From the IMG/VR virus record IMGVR_UViG_3300044699_000046, positions 1-43,855 of that record: 43,855 bases of DNA. One strand, given 5' to 3'. The DNA comes from a virus. Shown piece after piece: positions 28,158 to 37,106 of this stretch (position 1 is its first letter; each line of letters starts with the position of its first letter). Made by a program: the position numbers and the translations under genes. The notes under the pieces are model-generated. The model had not been told where the DNA came from. It made no database searches and saw only the letters and a list, made by a program, of their open reading frames with translations.

Positions 28158-28930
28158 GATATGCCCCTGACTGTTATGCGAGTGCCTACGTCAAAATTTC
28201 CAGCGTCCAAGAGCAGGGTTGCGCTTGTAATTGCGCCAAGGCTCCTATACCGACCATCAGCTACGCCTGCGAACATTCCGGCAGACACGTCTGTTACGAT
28301 CACACCCCATCTCGAATAGAATGTCTGATACCAATTCGTCTCTGTGTAGTTGTGTAAATCTACGATGCAAAATCCGGTGCAAGATGTCGGCGCAAGCGTT
28401 CCGGATGCTTGCCCAACGAATAGCGAATTTCCGGAGAAAATTTCAACAGCTCCAGCACCACCGCCAACGAAATATCCTACCTGGCTGAAATAAAGCGCGC
28501 TGGTGTCGCCGTTGAGTTGGCACCTTACATTCGTCTTATCGGCAACTGCGGTACTTCGTCCGCTGAAGGAAATCTCCAAGTTTCGGTATCTCTGCGGAAT
28601 CGGGGGCGTCGTGATGCTGGCCGTCGCAACCGTCAGAGTGGAGTCGTAAATAATGTCGTCCATCTTGCTGAAATTTGGACTGAGCACATCGTTCTCGGCC
28701 ACAGTTATGCCAAAGGTCGCAGCAAGCGCAATCACAGCAGCGACGATCAAATCTCTCAGTGCTGTATAGTCATAGCTCGTAGGCACCTCAACAGTTACGT
28801 ATTGTTGTTCCCCGGTTGCAATGTCCGCAGGAACGTCGGTCCCGAAAAATGTCACAGCGTAGGTGTTCGTCTGCGATACCCCGGCTCCAGGACCGGAAGT
28901 GTCGAGATATTTAGCAATGGCCTGAGCCAT
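28154..28930 (-). CDS. Structural-type hypothetical protein (258 aa)
   Basis: Intact frame from MAQAIAKYLDTSGPGAGVSQ. The N-terminal 90 residues (TYAVTFFGTDVPADIATGEQ; YTALRDLIVAAVIALAATFG) look like a small alpha/beta domain; the C-terminal 160 residues are a beta-sandwich-like stretch (VRCQLNGDTSALYFSQVGYF; SLFVGQASGTLAPTSCTGFC; NWYQTFYSRWGVIVTDVSAG). The two-part organisation resembles small head fibres or decoration proteins with an anchoring domain and a beta tip. It is coupled to both neighbours. No specific family recognised. Confidence 0.6.
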   Translation of the reverse strand: MAQAIAKYLDTSGPGAGVSQTNTYAVTFFGTDVPADIATGEQQYVTVEVPTSYDYTALRDLIVAAVIALAATFGITVAENDVLSPNFSKMDDIIYDSTLTVATASITTPPIPQRYRNLEISFSGRSTAVADKTNVRCQLNGDTSALYFSQVGYFVGGGAGAVEIFSGNSLFVGQASGTLAPTSCTGFCIVDLHNYTETNWYQTFYSRWGVIVTDVSAGMFAGVADGRYRSLGAITSATLLLDAGNFDVGTRITVRGIS

Positions 28931-29749
28931 CTACGCACCGACGTAGTAAGAAATATTCCAGCGCCAAATAGTTGATGTAGTCGCTGGGCCCACAAACGTA
29001 GTGTTGGTTCCAACTACCAATGATTTGAGAGGGTTCCCAGTCATCGGCGCAAGGTCATATTGAAAAATTGCCCCGACCGCCCCTACCGTCGCATCACACG
29101 AATAAACTGGCGTGCCGGGTAGGTTTGTCGTCGTCGCTAGAACCGGCGTCGCCGCCGCAGTCCTGGCAGCGACGACGAACTGAATTAGGTGAATTTTAGT
29201 GATGTAATGAAAAAGCCCGGTAACAAGAGGAAGCGTTGCCGTCACGGCAGACCCTGACGTTCCAGTCGCCGTAACGTGAAGTATGGAAGGAATCGGCCGG
29301 TTGTAGATCGCAAAGTCAGCACGGCTTGCGCGAGCGCTAACAACCACGTTGCCGGATGTGTAAGCAGAGACACGACACCGAACTCGTCTAAACCCGCTTA
29401 CGCCAACTATGTATGAAGATGCCGCCGTCGTAGCTATGACGACGCTTACAACGAACTGCTCTGCTATTACCGTCGCCCCCAGCGTTGAAGAAATGGCAAA
29501 GCCAGGCAATCCGAAATAGTTGGTCCCGTCTGTAGTTGCCTCGAATACCAGCGTAAGGTTTCCGGCGGCCGTTCGAACATCGAAATTCGCAACGGCTTGG
29601 CCGTTGAGATCCATAACGATCTCAGCATTTGCCGCACCCAGAGTTGCCGAAGATACCCGCGCATCTGTGACGGTCCCGCCGCCGATCTGATCTAGCGACC
29701 CTAGAAACTCATTGCCGCGTGCGTCTACGATGTTTGCTGGAAGTGACAT
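28931..29749 (-). CDS. Beta-rich structural hypothetical protein (272 aa)
   Basis: Starts MSLPANIVDARGNEFLGSLD. Two apparent beta-sandwich halves: about 30-150 (IVMDLNGQAVANFDVRTAAG; LTLVFEATTDGTNYFGLPGF; VGVSGFRRVRCRVSAYTSGN) and about 160-272 (PSILHVTATGTSGSAVTATL; HYITKIHLIQFVVAARTAAA; TIWRWNISYYVGA). The first half resembles the small beta domain 'V.V.V.G...ATV.FEGS.DG..W..L' that many phages use in fibre-like proteins; that parallel is from memory. Intact and clean. Its likely role is a virion surface component. Confidence 0.6.
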   Translation of the reverse strand: MSLPANIVDARGNEFLGSLDQIGGGTVTDARVSSATLGAANAEIVMDLNGQAVANFDVRTAAGNLTLVFEATTDGTNYFGLPGFAISSTLGATVIAEQFVVSVVIATTAASSYIVGVSGFRRVRCRVSAYTSGNVVVSARASRADFAIYNRPIPSILHVTATGTSGSAVTATLPLVTGLFHYITKIHLIQFVVAARTAAATPVLATTTNLPGTPVYSCDATVGAVGAIFQYDLAPMTGNPLKSLVVGTNTTFVGPATTSTIWRWNISYYVGA

Positions 29750-29758
29750 CAATAGCTC

Positions 29759-30040
29759 CTAGACATACGCCCAACGAATTTTGAAAGTGCCCTGCAACTT
29801 TTCAGGCGCTCGCCCATAAATCGTGAAGCTCGTAGAGGCCACGACATTCCCAGCAGTGAAGCTCGCGAACAGAGGCAAATATCTGTGATCCTCGGCCGTG
29901 TGATCGGCAGTCGTATCGCTCGCCATCACAAACGGCTCTATGAGGCTGAGCGCGGCAACGCTGGCATCGGAGACAACAACGGAAGCCTCGTTTGATCCAG
30001 GCCACGCGCCGAAGTCAATTGTTGCTGTTCCGGTAGCCAT
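29759..30040 (-). CDS. Small beta-rich structural hypothetical (93 aa)
   Basis: MATGTATIDFGAWPGSNEAS followed by VVVSDASVAALSLIEPFVMA and a C-terminal strand pair ending FKIRWAYV. The start overlaps the upstream stop by one base (TAATG). The composition (G, T, S, V; 'IDFGAWPGSNEA') resembles small phage proteins that carry a short beta domain and sit next to head genes. I do not know a function. Its position between two other beta-rich genes suggests that they form one multi-part surface structure. Confidence 0.55.
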   Translation of the reverse strand: MATGTATIDFGAWPGSNEASVVVSDASVAALSLIEPFVMASDTTADHTAEDHRYLPLFASFTAGNVVASTSFTIYGRAPEKLQGTFKIRWAYV

Positions 30041-30414
30041 TAGCCGTGCGTGAGCGTTCCCGAGTTAATTTGGAAAATGTCGTTGACCGCGATGCCAACG
30101 CTAGACACGATGAAATCAGTCCCGCTAGTGCCGACCGTTAAGCCGCTTGCGCAAATGGTTCCGCCACCGTCCTTAATGCGCGCCTCTGCTGCGGTGCCGG
30201 CGCCCGTCGCCGTTCCTGACTTAGGAGCGCCGGCCATCGTTAGAATTGCGCCCGCGAGCGTGAACGACGGGTCTGCCAGCGTGACCGTGACAAGCACCGC
30301 ACCCATGCCAGCCGTGCCTATCTCGATAAATGCAGGGCTCGCGTTGGCGTCGATCGCCGTAAGCACAGCCTGCATCCGAGTGTTCTTGATCGCCGCGCTG
30401 TATGTGACGCTCAT
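30040..30414 (-). CDS. Small structural-type hypothetical (124 aa)
   Basis: MSVTYSAAIKNTRMQAVLTA and IDANASPAFIEIGTAGMGAV, then VTVTLADPSFTLAGAILTMA and a Gly/Thr-rich C-terminus ending NDIFQINSGTLTHG. The initial pattern (Y...AIK..RM.AV...IDA) is shared by a small protein found near head-completion genes in several phages. It overlaps the portal stop by four bases, so it is coupled to portal translation. Function unknown. Confidence 0.6.
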   Translation of the reverse strand: MSVTYSAAIKNTRMQAVLTAIDANASPAFIEIGTAGMGAVLVTVTLADPSFTLAGAILTMAGAPKSGTATGAGTAAEARIKDGGGTICASGLTVGTSGTDFIVSSVGIAVNDIFQINSGTLTHG

Positions 30415-32889
30415 GCCGCGCTCCCTACAGGCGTACTACGCCCGCCAGTAATTTTTCCGTCCTTGCGCTGAACGGTAAGCTCGCGCCCTCCAGCGAGCAC
30501 CGCCAACGTATCGTTGAGCTTTCCGACCACATCCTGGAAGCCCTTCATCATTCCTGCCATCGCCTGCTGCGCCTCTTTCGACTGCGCCTGGGCCTTCGCA
30601 TTCTTAGCGGCATCGGCATCCTTCGCGCCCTGCTGCTTCGCCGCGGTAGTGGCATCGGCTGCGGACTTTTGCGCAAGCTTCAGATTGCCCTCCAGCGTCT
30701 TAACCATCAGCTTTAGATCGTTGGCGATCTTGTCGCGCGCGGGCAGCGTCCTTGACCATCTGCGTCTCTAGGCGAGCGTTCGCAAGCTCCTCACGCAGCG
30801 CGCGGGCTTCTTCCTCTTTGGCCAGCGCCTGCTCGCGGCGGTCCAGTTCGGCCTTACGCTCGGCCATCTGTCCGGCCATATCCTTCAGCTTCGATTCGTT
30901 CTGGATCTGCGTCGCCTGCGCGCTCGCTTTCTCAACCGCTTGCTGCGCCTTGATCTCGGTCTGCGCGGCCTTCAGCTCGGCGGCCTGCGCCTTGCCCTCC
31001 GCAGCCTGCGCGGCCTTGTCCTTGCCGTCGTCGGGCGGCTTCGGCGGAACCATCGCCTTGATGTAGTCCTCGATCTCGCTCCCGAACCTGAAGCGCCTTA
31101 CGATCGCAAGCATCATCGCCTGCGCGGCCTGGAAAGGCATGGCGCCGGAAGTCACTAGCGGCGTGATGCCGTTCAGGTATTGCCCCAGCGCCGTCATTAC
31201 GTCGCTGATATTTTTCTGGTCCTCGACTGCCTCCGGCTCGACGGTCGAATTCGTTTCGATGTCGATGCGGTAGGCGCGCTGCATGTCGTCGCGCAGAGCG
31301 TCCAGCACCATCGACCAGCGCGGCGTCTGAAGCTGCTGCTGGACCTGCTGGAGCTTCTGTACGGACGGTCCTGGCTGTGACGGCTGCCCCAGCATCGCTG
31401 CTTGCTGCTGCTCCTGCTGTACCTGCCCCTCGAGCGCCCTAGCAACCTGCGTCAGCTCGTTGTACTTCTCCTCGAGCAGGAACGGGAGCCCGGTCATCTG
31501 CGCCCAGGTGCGCTCCGAGAACTTCTGCGCCGCAACGTCGAGCATCATCCGCAGCATGTCCCGGGCGTAGCGCTGGACTTCCTTCTGCAGCCGCTTCAGC
31601 CGCAGCGTGCCCCACTTCTCTTTGATCTCCTGCGCGCCTAGCGTCTCGCTCGCGTTCGTGTTGCCGCGCAGGATGTCGGCAATGCCGGTAATCTCGTAGA
31701 TGACGTGCTTGCACTGCTCGCGGGCTACATACAGCTCGCGTAGTACGACGATCAGCTTATCGACCGGCCAAAACCAGACCGCGTTATCCATGCCCTTCTC
31801 GGCGGCGAGGGATGAGGACTTGTCGGCCGGAGCCAGTACCAGCTCGTCGTCGTCCATCAGCTTTTTAACGTCTTCGCTCAGCTCTGCGTCGAATAGGGCC
31901 TTAGCCTTGATCGCGGAAGTTATCGCCTTGATGCGCCGCGTGAGGTTGTTCAGTTCCTCGGCCTGCTCCTCATAGAGGCCGTAGATTGCGACCGGAAGCA
32001 GATCGCCAGACTTCTCGAGGAATTGAATCGGGCGCGGGCAGTTGAAAAACCCGGTGATCCCGAGAGGGTCATCCTCGACCTTGCAGAAATCTTCCTTGTA
32101 CTGCGGGCAGAGGTAGCGCACCTTTTGGCCGCCGTCCTTGTCCCATATCTGATAGAAAAGTGCGGTCTTGCGCTCGCCGAGGTTGCGCTCGTCTTCGTTC
32201 TTTCCTTCTCCCTCTTTCGCCTCGTCGTCCTCGGACTCTCCCTCGGTAAAGGTGATCTTCGCGACCATCTCAGGAGCGAATTTCAGCTCGTCAATGCACT
32301 GGTCCTTGTCCAGGTGCATCTCGTAGCTGATCCACGGAACTTTCGACCACTTTTTAGCGTAGCCGTGTAGGAATCGGTCCCAGGAAACGCTGTCAGGGCA
32401 GACGGTTTCCCAATTCTTTACCGGGATGGGCTCGGCGCCTTCGGCCGGCGCCGTTTCCTGCACTTCGGCCTCGTACTTCACCGCCGTAATGCCACGACCA
32501 GGCAAGAGGCCATCCAGCACTGATGCGCGCATGGCGCTATCGAATGTCTCGTACCCCTGCGTGTTCGTGTCGAGCAGGAATTCCAGACCGCGCTCGCCAG
32601 CCTTCGCTGCGAGCTTCCCGAGCGGATCTTCGTCCTTGAATCTTCGCTGCACGACCGGACGCGGCACAGCCGAATAAAGCGCCGGCAGCATCGTTTCAGT
32701 ATTCGAGTAGAGGATCGCGAACGGGTTAGCTTTCTTCCCCGTGTACAGGTCGATGATGTCGTGGCCTTCCTTGCGAAAATCCTTCTCGCGCTTCGAAGCT
32801 GCGGCGATCTCGCTTATGAAATGCGCGACTTTCTCGGCGCGTTTCTTCGCGTCCTTTTCGGCGCCATCGGATGTGGTATCGGTGCTCAT
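30411..32889 (-). CDS. Portal protein, P22-like, with long helical C-terminus (one frameshift)
   Basis: About 826 residues; forms the dodecameric vertex through which DNA enters and leaves the head. The body 32889-30700 is intact: KAEKVAHFISEIAAASKREK-type N-terminus, LYSNTETMLPALYSAVPRPV, YETFDSAMRASVLDGLLPGR, WDRFLHGYAKKWSKVPWISY, LYEEQAEELNNLTRRIKAIT, AREQCKHVIYEITGIADILR, SETLGAQEIKEKWGTLRLKR. These are portal landmarks in podoviruses. An indel near 30745 shifts the frame, and the protein continues as DKIANDLKLMVKTLEGNLKL to TGA at 30411. The last 230 residues are Ala/Gln/Lys/Glu-rich coiled coil. ATGA overlaps tie it to both neighbours. Confidence 0.85.
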
Positions 32890-33149
32890 ACTGGAGCAGG
32901 CCAGCCATCGAAGGTATGATCCGCCGTCAGCAGCGCCGATTTCGGCACTACGACAGTTACTTGCCCTGCCGCATTCATCCTGGCCGCATAGAGCGCTCCG
33001 ACCGGGACAGCCTTGTTTCCATTGGGATCGTCAACGATGTAATCCACGTTCAGGCCGCGCGTGATGATGTTGTCCGCCGTGCCGCCTAAAGTCTTAGTCG
33101 CCTCTGTTAGACTTGCCGCCGGGATAATCACGCGCAAAACGGGGGTCAT
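32886..33149 (-). CDS. Small hypothetical upstream of portal (87 aa)
   Basis: MTPVLRVIIPAASLTEATKT, then VDYIVDDPNGNKAVPVGALY and QVTVVVPKSALLTADHTFDG ending WPAPV. Compact alpha/beta composition without cysteine or membrane segment. Stop overlaps the portal start as ATGA. No recognisable Shine-Dalgarno precedes its own start. No family recognised. The neighbouring upstream 115 bases carry a gene on the opposite strand. Confidence 0.55.
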   Translation of the reverse strand: MTPVLRVIIPAASLTEATKTLGGTADNIITRGLNVDYIVDDPNGNKAVPVGALYAARMNAAGQVTVVVPKSALLTADHTFDGWPAPV

Positions 33150-33275
33150 GTGGACAAGTACGCTTCAAACGAGACAGAAGAAGATTTCGGCATATATTGC
33201 GGCGCGGCGCTCATCGTCGTGATCCCAATCGTTTTCATGCTCATCGGCTTTGTAATCTCGAAGCTCATGCTGTAA
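33150..33275 (+). CDS. Plus-strand single-span membrane protein (41 aa) inside the late operon
   Basis: GTG 33150 opens a frame reading MDKYASNETEEDFGIYCGAA then LIVVIPIVFMLIGFVISKLML and TAA at 33273. An acidic N-terminal head and one very clear transmembrane helix (about residues 18-37) are what a real small membrane protein looks like. A G-rich stretch (GGGGG) lies five bases upstream as a weak ribosome-binding site. It fills the only gap between two minus-strand genes here, is divergent from one and overlaps the other's 3' end by 11 bases. Too short for certainty; like the lipoprotein at 18186 it would be an accessory gene with its own promoter. Confidence 0.45.
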   Translation: MDKYASNETEEDFGIYCGAALIVVIPIVFMLIGFVISKLML

Positions 33276-34764
33276 TGCTCACAAGAGCAGCGTCAGAAAT
33301 TTGACGCGTCCAGAGGCGAGCGTTTTTTACGGTCCCGAACCATTGGGCCACCGTGGCACCGCATCCAATTCCTATTGAGGTTGTTTGAAAAGATCCATCA
33401 AAAGACCCCGCGGTAACTGCAACTCCATCTCCTGTTATTGAGATTCCAGAGCCCCAAGATGACGCGCGCTTCCTCACACCGGTTGACATGGCTGTCAGCC
33501 CACTCTTGCTGACTACGGTCGTGCCGTCGAAAGCTAGGATTTGCGTGTCCGCAGCCGCTTGCGCTCTGAGCGGACCTTCGCTAGTGCCAAACATGATTGC
33601 TCCGGCCGTAGTTGGTCCGGTACTCCAAAGCGTGCTTACTTCCGCATAAGCACCCCCCACGGTCGCATCAGCATTCCCGGCCAAAACGTAGTTCAGTACA
33701 TCCGCGTTCCGAGTAACCGCAATGGTCGTTGTCGGGATAGGCGTACTCGCGAAGCTCGCGGTGTCCTCAAGCTGCGCTACATCCACGTCGATTGCGTCGG
33801 CGCTCGTGACGAGACGAATTCCGACAGTCGGGTTCGCCAGCGTTTGCGTCATCTGGACCAGCGTGAAAGTGCTCGAATTGATGAGCGCGGTTACGTCAGT
33901 ATTCGTGACGAAGTTATCCAGGCTGATCTGCACAACGCCTGTGCCAGTAACGCGCTTCAGCCATACGCTGAACGTCTTGGCCGCGCTCACCAGAGTAATT
34001 GCTTGCGTAAGCGTAGAATTTGCCCCAGCAGCAGTGCAGCGGGTGCAGGAGCTTGCAACGCCATCAATGCCTGTGGAAGTCTTGGCGGTCGTCATCGTGA
34101 CGTTCGTCCAGGCTACGTTCGTCAAGTCGCGCGACTGCAGACATGAATTCGTCCTGGCGCCCTCGGCAAGATAGCCGCCGTAGGCCCCCACAGCAGTCGT
34201 CATCCCGAGGTATTGCGACCTCGCTACCCCGCTCGCAACATCTAGCTTCCACAGCCCCGTAGAGAGCTTCGCCGCCGCAGCCGTGGCGCGCGTGAAGGTT
34301 GCTGTTCCGGTTCCGAGCGCCAGCGTCGTATCGACCGCCCCGGCGCCAAGATCACGCAGCGGTAGAGCAAACGAAAGCCCATCTCCGCCGACATACGCCG
34401 CCCGCGTCGAGCCGACATGCGCCCAGCCACCTATAACCGGGTCCGTCGCCGCCGGAGCACCGCTCACGACCAGCAGCGCCCCGTCGCTCCTGACCTTGTG
34501 CCCGCCAATGCTCGCGAAGGTTCCGCTCGAGCCGTCCTGCGTCAGGTAGATCGCCCCGTCCTGCGTGAAAGCAATACCGCCAAGCTCTACGGCCGCGGCA
34601 GGAACCGCAGCGCCAGCAGGTTCAAAATAGGCAGCGTTCAGAGCAGACGCAACAGCCCAGCCGCCGTTTCTAGGCTCGGTAGATGGCACCCCGGTATCCG
34701 GGCGAAGCTGGACCTGTAAGGCGCCGGCATCTGAAAACGGGATTCCGCCGAGCGCGGTGCTCAT
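33265..34764 (-). CDS. Lectin/fibre-like protein between terminase and portal (499 aa)
   Basis: Intact. The N-terminal 130 residues hold repeated short beta units (ALGGIPFSDAGALQVQ; ELGGIAFTQDGAIYLTQDGS; VGSTRAAYVGGDGLSFALPL). From about 130 a carbohydrate-binding/concanavalin-like region begins: LALGTGTATFTRATAAAAKL, YLAEGARTNSCLQSRDLTNV, WLKRVTGTGVVQISLDN. The 'F.RAT.A......G..YL.EG.RTN...QS.DL.N.AW' string is widespread in phage fibres and surface proteins with lectin-like folds. It would bind sugars on the host or coat the head. The place between terminase and portal is unusual for a tail fibre. Coupled to neighbours by ATGA. Confidence 0.7.
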   Translation of the reverse strand: MSTALGGIPFSDAGALQVQLRPDTGVPSTEPRNGGWAVASALNAAYFEPAGAAVPAAAVELGGIAFTQDGAIYLTQDGSSGTFASIGGHKVRSDGALLVVSGAPAATDPVIGGWAHVGSTRAAYVGGDGLSFALPLRDLGAGAVDTTLALGTGTATFTRATAAAAKLSTGLWKLDVASGVARSQYLGMTTAVGAYGGYLAEGARTNSCLQSRDLTNVAWTNVTMTTAKTSTGIDGVASSCTRCTAAGANSTLTQAITLVSAAKTFSVWLKRVTGTGVVQISLDNFVTNTDVTALINSSTFTLVQMTQTLANPTVGIRLVTSADAIDVDVAQLEDTASFASTPIPTTTIAVTRNADVLNYVLAGNADATVGGAYAEVSTLWSTGPTTAGAIMFGTSEGPLRAQAAADTQILAFDGTTVVSKSGLTAMSTGVRKRASSWGSGISITGDGVAVTAGSFDGSFQTTSIGIGCGATVAQWFGTVKNARLWTRQISDAALVSITA

Positions 34765-35252
34765 CCGGTCGCAGCCTTCATGATCGCGGCCATGCGTCGC
34801 TCGAATTCGTCGCGCACCCCTTTTGCAGCGTCCTCCAGGGCAACGATGTCATGCTCGCGCTGCGATACCAGCCGCTCTCTCTTCAGCATCTCCTCCGCGG
34901 CGACACGCGCACGCTCGTTCATCGCGTCGTCGGCGCGGATCAACTCCTGCGTGCGCTGCGAAAGATCGGCCTTCGACGCCGCGACCTGGCGCTGCGCCTC
35001 ATCAACCTCTCGCTTCGTCGCGTCAAGCTTCTCCTGCGCAGCGACGAGTTCAGCCTTGGCGAGCGTCGCCTGTTCTGCGGCTCGTCTCGAGTCCGCCGTC
35101 GCAGCCGCGGCCGCCACGCGCGCAGCCTCAAAAAGCTCCGTGCGCAGGATCATCTCGTCTAGCTGCTTCTTCGCCGCGATAGGATCGGCAAGGAACTCAT
35201 CGAGCGCGGTTTTCTGCCGCTCGTAAGTGCGGATGTCAGCGATGCCGCTCAA
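34761..35252 (-). CDS. Coiled-coil protein with likely TTG start (163 aa)
   Basis: SGIADIRTYERQKTALDEFL followed by an almost continuous charged helix (AAEQATLAKAELVAAQEKLD; AQRQVAASKADLSQRTQELI; EEMLKRERLVSQREHDIVAL), so an elongated coiled coil is likely. The first codon of the frame is TTG at 35252, overlapping the terminase stop (TTGA), with GGGGAG seven bases upstream; no ATG or GTG lies nearby. It could be a packaging or head-assembly accessory. No family recognised. Intact and in the cleanest part of the window. Confidence 0.6.
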   Translation of the reverse strand: MSGIADIRTYERQKTALDEFLADPIAAKKQLDEMILRTELFEAARVAAAAATADSRRAAEQATLAKAELVAAQEKLDATKREVDEAQRQVAASKADLSQRTQELIRADDAMNERARVAAEEMLKRERLVSQREHDIVALEDAAKGVRDEFERRMAAIMKAATG

Positions 35253-36701
35253 TGCACGCTCTCCCCTGCGCGCTCGCGGCGCTTCTGAGCGAATAACTTC
35301 TTGCGCACGTCGCCCATCGTGACGTTCTGAATGCTCGCCGCTTGCATTCGCTCAATAAGCGGCGGCTTTGGTTGATCTGTTCTTGGGTGTTTCCAGGACA
35401 GCGAAAGCGTGCGAAAGGCTGAAGCTCCGTGCGATGACCAGTCGTGCGCTGGCATGTTGCTGAAAAACCTTTTTTTCTTCGTCCCACTCGTAATGATAGT
35501 TGCGCAGTACTTCAATTCCGTATTCGCAGTTTTTCTCGTCAATCCAACAATGCGGGAATGTGGCCCGCGCTGCCTGGATGCCGTCAACATGATCTAGACG
35601 CTTCGCAACCGCAATGCGACCTACCCTCTCGTTCGTTAACTGCTGCTGAATTGACTTACCACCGGCCGCAAGGGTTCGGGCTCGCGCGTCGTGCGGTATC
35701 CAGTGCGTTCCGTAGCGGTACTTTTTCGTGCGTTCTTTCAGAGCTCGCACATCATCGGAATCTGCAGACCTCGCCTCGCCTCGCAAAACCGCAGCGTAGA
35801 AAGGAATGTCCTTCAGGTTCGACTCGTGATAGTCGAGGATGCGAATTTCGTTCGCATAAATCTGAAACCACCAGATCGCCGTGGAGTCGGTGCGCCCTAG
35901 ATCCCAGCCGGTGTGTACCTCGGCCATCGGCTCATGAGGCACCACGCCAATGCGCCCGGCCAACTGCACCTTATCCAGACAGTCGCCCCAAATGCTTCCA
36001 GGAATCGCTGCGTCGAAGGATACGTAGTACTCCTGCATCCACAGCGCTTTGCCGTAGTCGTCACCGTGCGTAGCCTGCAGCTCGCGCAGGATGCGAAGCA
36101 ACTGCTCTTTTGAGTAAACGCCGGTCTGATCCGCGGTTAAAGAGCTATAGAACCAGCCTGGCTCATGCTCCGCGAATTTGCAGTGATTTTTGAAGTGATT
36201 ATTTCCGCGCGGCGTCGAATTGAAACCAGCCCATCCTCCGTTTTCCTCAACGATCGGCATGAGATAGCCCCACGCAGCAGGATTTGACAGGGCGTATTCG
36301 CTGAAGGTAAGACCTATCGGAGGCGACCCAACGAGCGAGTCGAAGTTGTCGCTGCCTACTAGCTGAAACGTCGAGATCCCGCCAAGCCCGATCTTCATCT
36401 CGTGCTCGTTGATGCCGCTGCGAACCTCGTGCGGGAAAACCTCGTCTATTCTTTTCTTGCCGGTTCTCGGGTTGATCGAGTCCCACATGCTTTTTCTCGC
36501 CTGCGCGTACTCGGGAAGCAGATACCAATAGTTGCCGGGCCTCTCGAATGCCGAGCACGCTGTGTGGTGCAGGAAAATCTCATCTTTCCCGCTTCTGCGA
36601 TGCCACTTGGCAACGGCCCTTTTCCCACCGCCAGCTAAGTAGTCCCACAGCGGCTGCTGATATGTCCGCGGCTTCCAGTTGTGCGGAAGCTGCAGCCTCA
36701 C
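35249..36701 (-). CDS. terL: Terminase large subunit (one frameshift near the C-terminus)
   Basis: About 483 residues, the ATPase/nuclease motor that packages DNA. GTG 36701 start (MRLQLPHNWKPRTYQQPLWD). The Walker-A-like P-loop is AVAKWHRRSGKDE at residues 29-41, with Asp where Ser/Thr is usual. The adenine-binding YQQPLWD precedes it. The Walker-B-like IGLTFSE is at 129-135. The C-terminal nuclease domain opens with HTGWDLGRTDSTAIWW, whose Asp is the expected first metal ligand, and continues through IPHDARARTLAAGGKSIQQQ. An indel near 35395 shifts to the true end (KHPRTDQPKPPLIERMQAAS) at TGA 35249. Next to the small subunit and upstream of portal, as in most tailed phages. Confidence 0.9.
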
Positions 36702-36880
36702 CGCAGACCAACGCGCGCCGCCGCGGCATCAAGCTCCTGCTCAGATCCGAACCGGAACCTGCAATAGCGCTCGAGGCGCTCGTTTCCGCCGCGCAGGATC
36801 TCGGACGCCTGGTCCTCACTGCATCCTGCGCCTACAAGAAAGCGCCGCACAGCGTTCAGCCTGTCCTGCAACTCATTCAT
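36698..36880 (-). CDS. Small hypothetical between terminase subunits (60 aa)
   Basis: MNELQDRLNAVRRFLVGAGC, SEDQASEILRGGNERLERYC and RFRFGSEQELDAAAARVGLR. Short, helical and basic, overlapping terL by four bases and the upstream gene at its start. It might be a small packaging cofactor, but there is no recognisable motif. The tight overlaps on both sides and clean sequence make it likely to be translated. Confidence 0.55.
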   Translation of the reverse strand: MNELQDRLNAVRRFLVGAGCSEDQASEILRGGNERLERYCRFRFGSEQELDAAAARVGLR

Positions 36881-37104
36881 GCCGGCCCGGCCCGCAGCGC
36901 CGCCAGCACCGCAGCAGCCTGCGTCGCCGCATTGTCCGCCGCCGTCGTCCTCACGAACTTGATCGCCCCCGGAATCAGCGCCCCTCCGCTCACGTACCAG
37001 TCCTGCACCGTCCCGTTATTCGGCCCGAATGAAGTAATCACCCTCGGACCCATCGCATTCCCATCCCCAAGGGCCGCCTGCAGCGCCGCCGCCGTGATCG
37101 CCAT
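36877..37104 (-). CDS. Small hypothetical (75 aa), read here as separate from the small terminase
   Basis: Starts MAITAAALQAALGDGNAMGP with GGAGG eight bases upstream of ATG 37104. It is Ala-rich with FGPNNGTVQDWYVSGGALIP in the middle. The upstream small-terminase frame runs into it without a stop, giving a 248-residue open frame, but the strong internal ribosome-binding site and the change in composition suggest two genes whose boundary is hidden by an indel. If the fusion is real this would be its C-terminal domain. No family recognised. Confidence 0.5.
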   Translation of the reverse strand: MAITAAALQAALGDGNAMGPRVITSFGPNNGTVQDWYVSGGALIPGAIKFVRTTAADNAATQAAAVLAALRAGPA

Positions 37105-37106
37105 CG

